Assembly (NCBI GenBank): GCA_963995505.1
Contig: OZ023182.1
Span: forward strand, 16,839,619 to 16,903,618
DNA length: 64,000 nucleotides
Source of the DNA: Hypericum androsaemum
Lineage: Eukaryota > Streptophyta > Magnoliopsida > Malpighiales > Hypericaceae
Direction of reading: 5' to 3'
Below are positions 60,350 to 64,000 of this stretch, piece by piece (the first letter of the stretch is position 1; each line of letters starts with the position of its first letter). Both the position numbers and the translations under genes were made by a program. The notes beneath the pieces were generated by a model. It was not told where the DNA came from. It worked only from the letters and a program-made list of their open reading frames with translations, and did no database searches.

Positions 60350-63300
60350 TTATATTCTTCCATTCTTGTCACGTGCCAAGCAAGGCGTGGAACCACCTTT
60401 CCGCTTGGTGGGCTTGCAAGTTGAGAGAAGTAGCTGGCCCATTTGTTCCTTGGAACCCAAATCATCATCTTCATCTTCTAATTGATACTTCATCACGCCC
60501 CCACAAGTGGGAATGTGTATATCACACATTCCCAACTTGCATACAAAAAATCGATGGCGGGCTGTAAGTAATGGCTTAGTAAACAGATCAGCGGTCTGAA
60601 ACTCAGTGTCAATGTGCAAAAGCTTGAGCAACCCCGATTGGAGACGTTCCCGAACGACATGACAGTCGATCTCAATATGCTTCGTCCGCTCGTGAAAGAC
60701 GGGATTCTCAGCAATGTGAATGGCACTTTCATTGTCGCAGTAGACCATAGCAGGACCAGGACGAGCCATAGATAAGTCATCCAATAAATAACGAAGCCAC
60801 TGAATTTCACGAGAGACTATGGAAAGGGCACGATACTCAGCTTCGGACGAAGAGCATGAGACTGTAGTTTGCTTCTTTGCTCGCCAGGAAATCAATGATC
60901 CACCAAGGAACACGGCAAACCCAGTAATGGACCGACGTGTGTCCTCGCAGGTACCGTAGTCGCTATCGCAATAGGCCTGAAGCTGCAAATCAGATGAAGG
61001 GGAGTAAAATAACCCAAGACCAGGTGTTCCCTTCAAGTACCGTAAGACGCGATAAGCAGCTTGAAGGTGTAAATCTGTAGGCATGGCCATAAATTGACTA
61101 AGTTGTTGAACCGGGAAACAGATATCGGGACGTGTCGTAGTGAGATACTGCAGCCGTCCAACTAATCGCCTATAAGTTCTGGAAGTAATCGGAGTATCGG
61201 GGTCCAACTCAACATCATCTTGCTCGATATCAGGTCCATCATCGAGTAAAGTTCCATCCTCAGAATTGAGATGAAGGTTTGCTGCCATAGGGGTTGATGC
61301 AGGTTTGCAGCCAAGGAACCCTGCATCTTGCAGCAATTCAAGGGTGTACTTCTTTTGCCAAAGATGCAGAGTACCATCTTTTCGGGCTACTTCGAGGCCA
61401 AGGAAATACCGCAATAGACCCAGGTCCTTTAGTTTGAAGATGTTATTCAGATGTACCTTGACAGTAGTGAGGAGTTGAAGATTGTTGTCTGCAAGGATGA
61501 TATCATCCACGTAAACTAGCAGCACAACTTGATCAGTCCCTGAAACTTGAGTAAACAAGGAGTGGTCTGATATTGATTGAATAAAACCCATGGATAATAG
61601 GGACGATGTCAACTTAGCAAACCATTGACGGCTTGCTTGTTTCAGTCCGTATAAAGACTTTTTGAGTCGACAAACCTTTCCTTGGTCAGATGTAGCCAAA
61701 TGTAATCCGTCAGGAACTGACATATAAACCTCCTCTGTCAAGTCACCATTCAAGAAGGCATTGCTCACATCTAGTTGGTGTAGATGCCAACCTTTATGTA
61801 CAGCAATAGCTAGAAGCATACGGACAGTGGTTAATTTGGCGACTGGAGAAAACGTATCCAAGAAATCCACACCAAAAACCTGTGTGTAACCTTTGGCAAC
61901 AAGACGAGCCTTGTGCCTTTCGATAGAGCCATCAGCCTTATACTTCAACTTGTACACCCATTTGCACCCGATCGCTTTCTTATCCTTTGGTAAATAGACT
62001 AAATCCCATGTAGAGTTGTGGTCGAGGGCCTGTAATTCATCATTCATTGCAGAGATCCAACATGGATCTGTGATAGCATCCTGGTACCGTTTGGGTTCAC
62101 ATGTGGACAACAAAGCAAGACTGAAAGCTCTATATGAAGTGGAAAGTTGAGAAAAACTAAGAAAAGCATGTATAGGATAAAGACTAGATGCAGGAACATA
62201 GGAAGTATGACTAGATTGCCTAGAAGATTGACCACAAAAGTAATCAGCAAGATAAGTGGGAGGTTTTCTGTTCCTGGGTGGCCTTGTGGAGACGACGGGT
62301 GCTCGGCTTGGACTTGGAGAAACCAGCTGCTCGGGTGGAGATGGTGGAGGTAATGTATCATTTGTGGAATCAGGAGGATTATAGTCAAAGGTATCTGTCA
62401 GTGGTGTTGTAAAGGGAAGGACTAAATGGGTTGGATGATAAGGTTGGAAGGTGCTGGGCTCATAAACGTGTTTGTTTTGGAAAGGGTATATGTGTTCATA
62501 GAAAACCACATCACGAGAGAGGATGACTTGATGACTTTCTAAATTGTATAGCTTGTACCCCTTCACTCCTGGTGGAATTCCTAGGAAAACATATGCTTTG
62601 CTACGCATATCAAATTTTGTTCTACCCTGCACAACTGTTGAGGCATAACAGAGGCATCCGAAGACCTTGAGATGATCTAACTTAGGTGGTTTCCCATGAA
62701 GAACCTCAAATGGTGTCTTGTGGTTAAGCAGCGGTGTAGGACTCCTATTAATCAGATAGGCAGCGTGCAATATGCAATCGCTCCAAAAAATTAGAGGTAG
62801 ATGGGATTGGATTAGAATGGATCTAGCCACGTTTAACAGGTGCTGGTGTTTTCGCTCTACGCGCCCATTTTGTTGGGGTGTATACACACACGATGTCTCA
62901 TGAATAATCCCTTTTGATCGATAAAAATTGCTTAGAGTAAATTCTCTACCCTGATCAGTCCTAATAACCTTAATCTTCCCTTCAAACTGTTGTTCAACTA
63001 AGGCAGAAAACTGTGGTATAAGTTGGGAAACTTCAGACTTCGATTTCATTAGATAAATCCAAGTACTCCTAGTAAAATCATCAAGTATGGTAAGAAAGTA
63101 TTGATATCCATCATAAGAGCATAAATTGTACTTGCCCCATATATCAACATGTAAAATCTCAAAAGGATAACTAGCTCTGCTATAACTGAGAGGAAAAGGA
63201 AGCTTCTTATGTTTGGATAGGTGGCAGACTTCACAGTGAGGGTCTGCTGGTATGGTAATAGTTGGTTGTATCTGCTTCAGCAATTGTAATTTAGCTGCAG

Positions 63301-64000
63301 GGAGATGGCCCAAGCGACAGTGCCAAAGCTCTAAGTCATTATGGATGAACTGGATGGTATTGACATTGGATTGGTTATTGGATAAGCTGGTTTCGTTGTC
63401 ATCTCCACAGACCACATATAGACCCTGGAAGACTCGAGCACTACCAATCGTTTTCATATGACATGGGTCCTGGATCAAACAAGCATCATGTTCAAATGTG
63501 ATGATGTAAGGTGAAGCACTAAGAAGTTGACTGATTGAAACCAAATTAAAAGAAAAAGAAGGAACATATAGGACTTTGGTCAACAGAAGATGTTTTGTTA
63601 AGAAAACAGAACCTATATGGGTGGCTTGTGCCTGCAGACCATTAGGAAGTCCAATATATGTATGTGGCAATGGTGAACAGAAAACAAATAATTCAAGAGA
63701 ACAACATATGTGATCTGTCGCCCCCGAATCAATAATCCATTGCTTAGACAAAGAATTGGAAGCAAAAGAAGAGGACAATGAAAGTTTACCAGCCATGCGT
63801 GGCGTATGTACACCAGCTGAGTGAGGACCAGTAGATGTTGCAGGAATAGAACCTGTAGCAGCGGACAATTGAAAATTGGAAGTACCAGAAGTGTTCTGCT
63901 GTATCAGATTCAGCAAACCATTATATTGCTCCTGCGACAAACACAGATTAGATAGTCTATCCACCAAAGAAGAAGACTCGATGCGAGTAGCTTGATTAAC
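60350..64000 (-). CDS. Ty1/copia gag-pol polyprotein, C-terminal part, open to the window edge
   Basis: Unbroken frame of more than 1200 codons, still open at base 64000, so the gag part lies outside. In order: end of gag; protease WIIDSGATDHICC; pre-integrase zinc finger LELWHCRLGHL with CEVCHLSKH; integrase with HVDIWGKY, RTDQGREF and NGRVERKH (D, D, E); RT starting WDLVYLPKDKKAIGCKWVYKLK, QLDVSNAFLNGDL, CRLKKSLYGLKQ and catalytic LVYVDDIILA; RNase H with AYCDSDYGTCEDTRRS, SCSSSEAEYRAL, VYCDNESAIHIAENP and HERTKHIEIDCH. Ends GGSTPCLARDKNGRI. All catalytic residues I can place are present and there are no stops, which suggests recent insertion. Lineage within copia not assigned. Confidence 0.95.
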   Translation of the reverse strand, partial: VNQATRIESSSLVDRLSNLCLSQEQYNGLLNLIQQNTSGTSNFQLSAATGSIPATSTGPHSAGVHTPRMAGKLSLSSSFASNSLSKQWIIDSGATDHICCSLELFVFCSPLPHTYIGLPNGLQAQATHIGSVFLTKHLLLTKVLYVPSFSFNLVSISQLLSASPYIITFEHDACLIQDPCHMKTIGSARVFQGLYVVCGDDNETSLSNNQSNVNTIQFIHNDLELWHCRLGHLPAAKLQLLKQIQPTITIPADPHCEVCHLSKHKKLPFPLSYSRASYPFEILHVDIWGKYNLCSYDGYQYFLTILDDFTRSTWIYLMKSKSEVSQLIPQFSALVEQQFEGKIKVIRTDQGREFTLSNFYRSKGIIHETSCVYTPQQNGRVERKHQHLLNVARSILIQSHLPLIFWSDCILHAAYLINRSPTPLLNHKTPFEVLHGKPPKLDHLKVFGCLCYASTVVQGRTKFDMRSKAYVFLGIPPGVKGYKLYNLESHQVILSRDVVFYEHIYPFQNKHVYEPSTFQPYHPTHLVLPFTTPLTDTFDYNPPDSTNDTLPPPSPPEQLVSPSPSRAPVVSTRPPRNRKPPTYLADYFCGQSSRQSSHTSYVPASSLYPIHAFLSFSQLSTSYRAFSLALLSTCEPKRYQDAITDPCWISAMNDELQALDHNSTWDLVYLPKDKKAIGCKWVYKLKYKADGSIERHKARLVAKGYTQVFGVDFLDTFSPVAKLTTVRMLLAIAVHKGWHLHQLDVSNAFLNGDLTEEVYMSVPDGLHLATSDQGKVCRLKKSLYGLKQASRQWFAKLTSSLLSMGFIQSISDHSLFTQVSGTDQVVLLVYVDDIILADNNLQLLTTVKVHLNNIFKLKDLGLLRYFLGLEVARKDGTLHLWQKKYTLELLQDAGFLGCKPASTPMAANLHLNSEDGTLLDDGPDIEQDDVELDPDTPITSRTYRRLVGRLQYLTTTRPDICFPVQQLSQFMAMPTDLHLQAAYRVLRYLKGTPGLGLFYSPSSDLQLQAYCDSDYGTCEDTRRSITGFAVFLGGSLISWRAKKQTTVSCSSSEAEYRALSIVSREIQWLRYLLDDLSMARPGPAMVYCDNESAIHIAENPVFHERTKHIEIDCHVVRERLQSGLLKLLHIDTEFQTADLFTKPLLTARHRFFVCKLGMCDIHIPTCGGVMKYQLEDEDDDLGSKEQMGQLLLSTCKPTKRKGGSTPCLARDKNGRI

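Overview
The window is nuclear DNA of a flowering plant, probably a eudicot (the eudicot part is inference). The genes have many introns with GT-AG splice sites. They include plant-only types: a plastid granule-bound starch synthase, a clock pseudo-response regulator with a CCT domain, and a plant SR34A-type splicing factor. The space between genes is filled with plant LTR retrotransposons primed by initiator tRNA-Met and with Mutator-like DNA transposons. No bacterial operon, CRISPR array or phage signal was seen.

Layout. 1-6649: degenerate minus-strand Ty3/gypsy chromovirus (Tekay/Del type) with a ~2.07 kb internal inversion. 6650-7877: decayed hAT/TTF-zinc-finger transposase and small repeats. 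7878-13037: complete but decayed short-LTR chromovirus (Reina-like) with target duplication AAGAG. 13058-14655: Mutator-like element carrying what looks like a captured gene fragment. 14656-41000: gene island with six reconstructed or recognised genes plus two related small-protein genes: SR34A-like (+), 60S acidic ribosomal protein P1 (+), GBSSI (-), small CFET protein A (+), RuvB-like 1/RIN1 (+), small CFET protein B (+) and a membrane-anchored START-domain protein (-). Three more Mutator-like elements and one nested inside another lie between them. 41709-48006: large non-coding LTR element (LARD-like) with 1.9-2.2 kb LTRs, carrying a solo LTR. 48007-52049: unclassified repeats. 52050-54004: deleted Ty1/copia derivative of the family that left the solo LTR. 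55198-58237: PRR5/PRR9-clade clock gene with four evening elements upstream. 60000-64000: Ty1/copia element with a 1.2-kb-codon open frame, cut by the window edge.

The host genes are unrelated housekeeping or regulatory genes, not a pathway cluster. For GBSSI (606 aa), RIN1 (455 aa), P1 (111 aa), the START protein (432 aa) and PRR (656 aa) I rebuilt every exon; all junctions keep frame and lengths fit the families, so these look intact. The most unusual features are the in-place inversion in the first retroelement, the group of Mutator-like elements sitting just 5' of four genes in pure A/T 9-bp targets (one with an enoyl-CoA hydratase/HIBCH-like fragment), the nested Mutator-like element with ~310 bp inverted repeats, the pair of small CFET proteins, and the evening-element cluster. 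I found no clearly undescribed multi-gene system.
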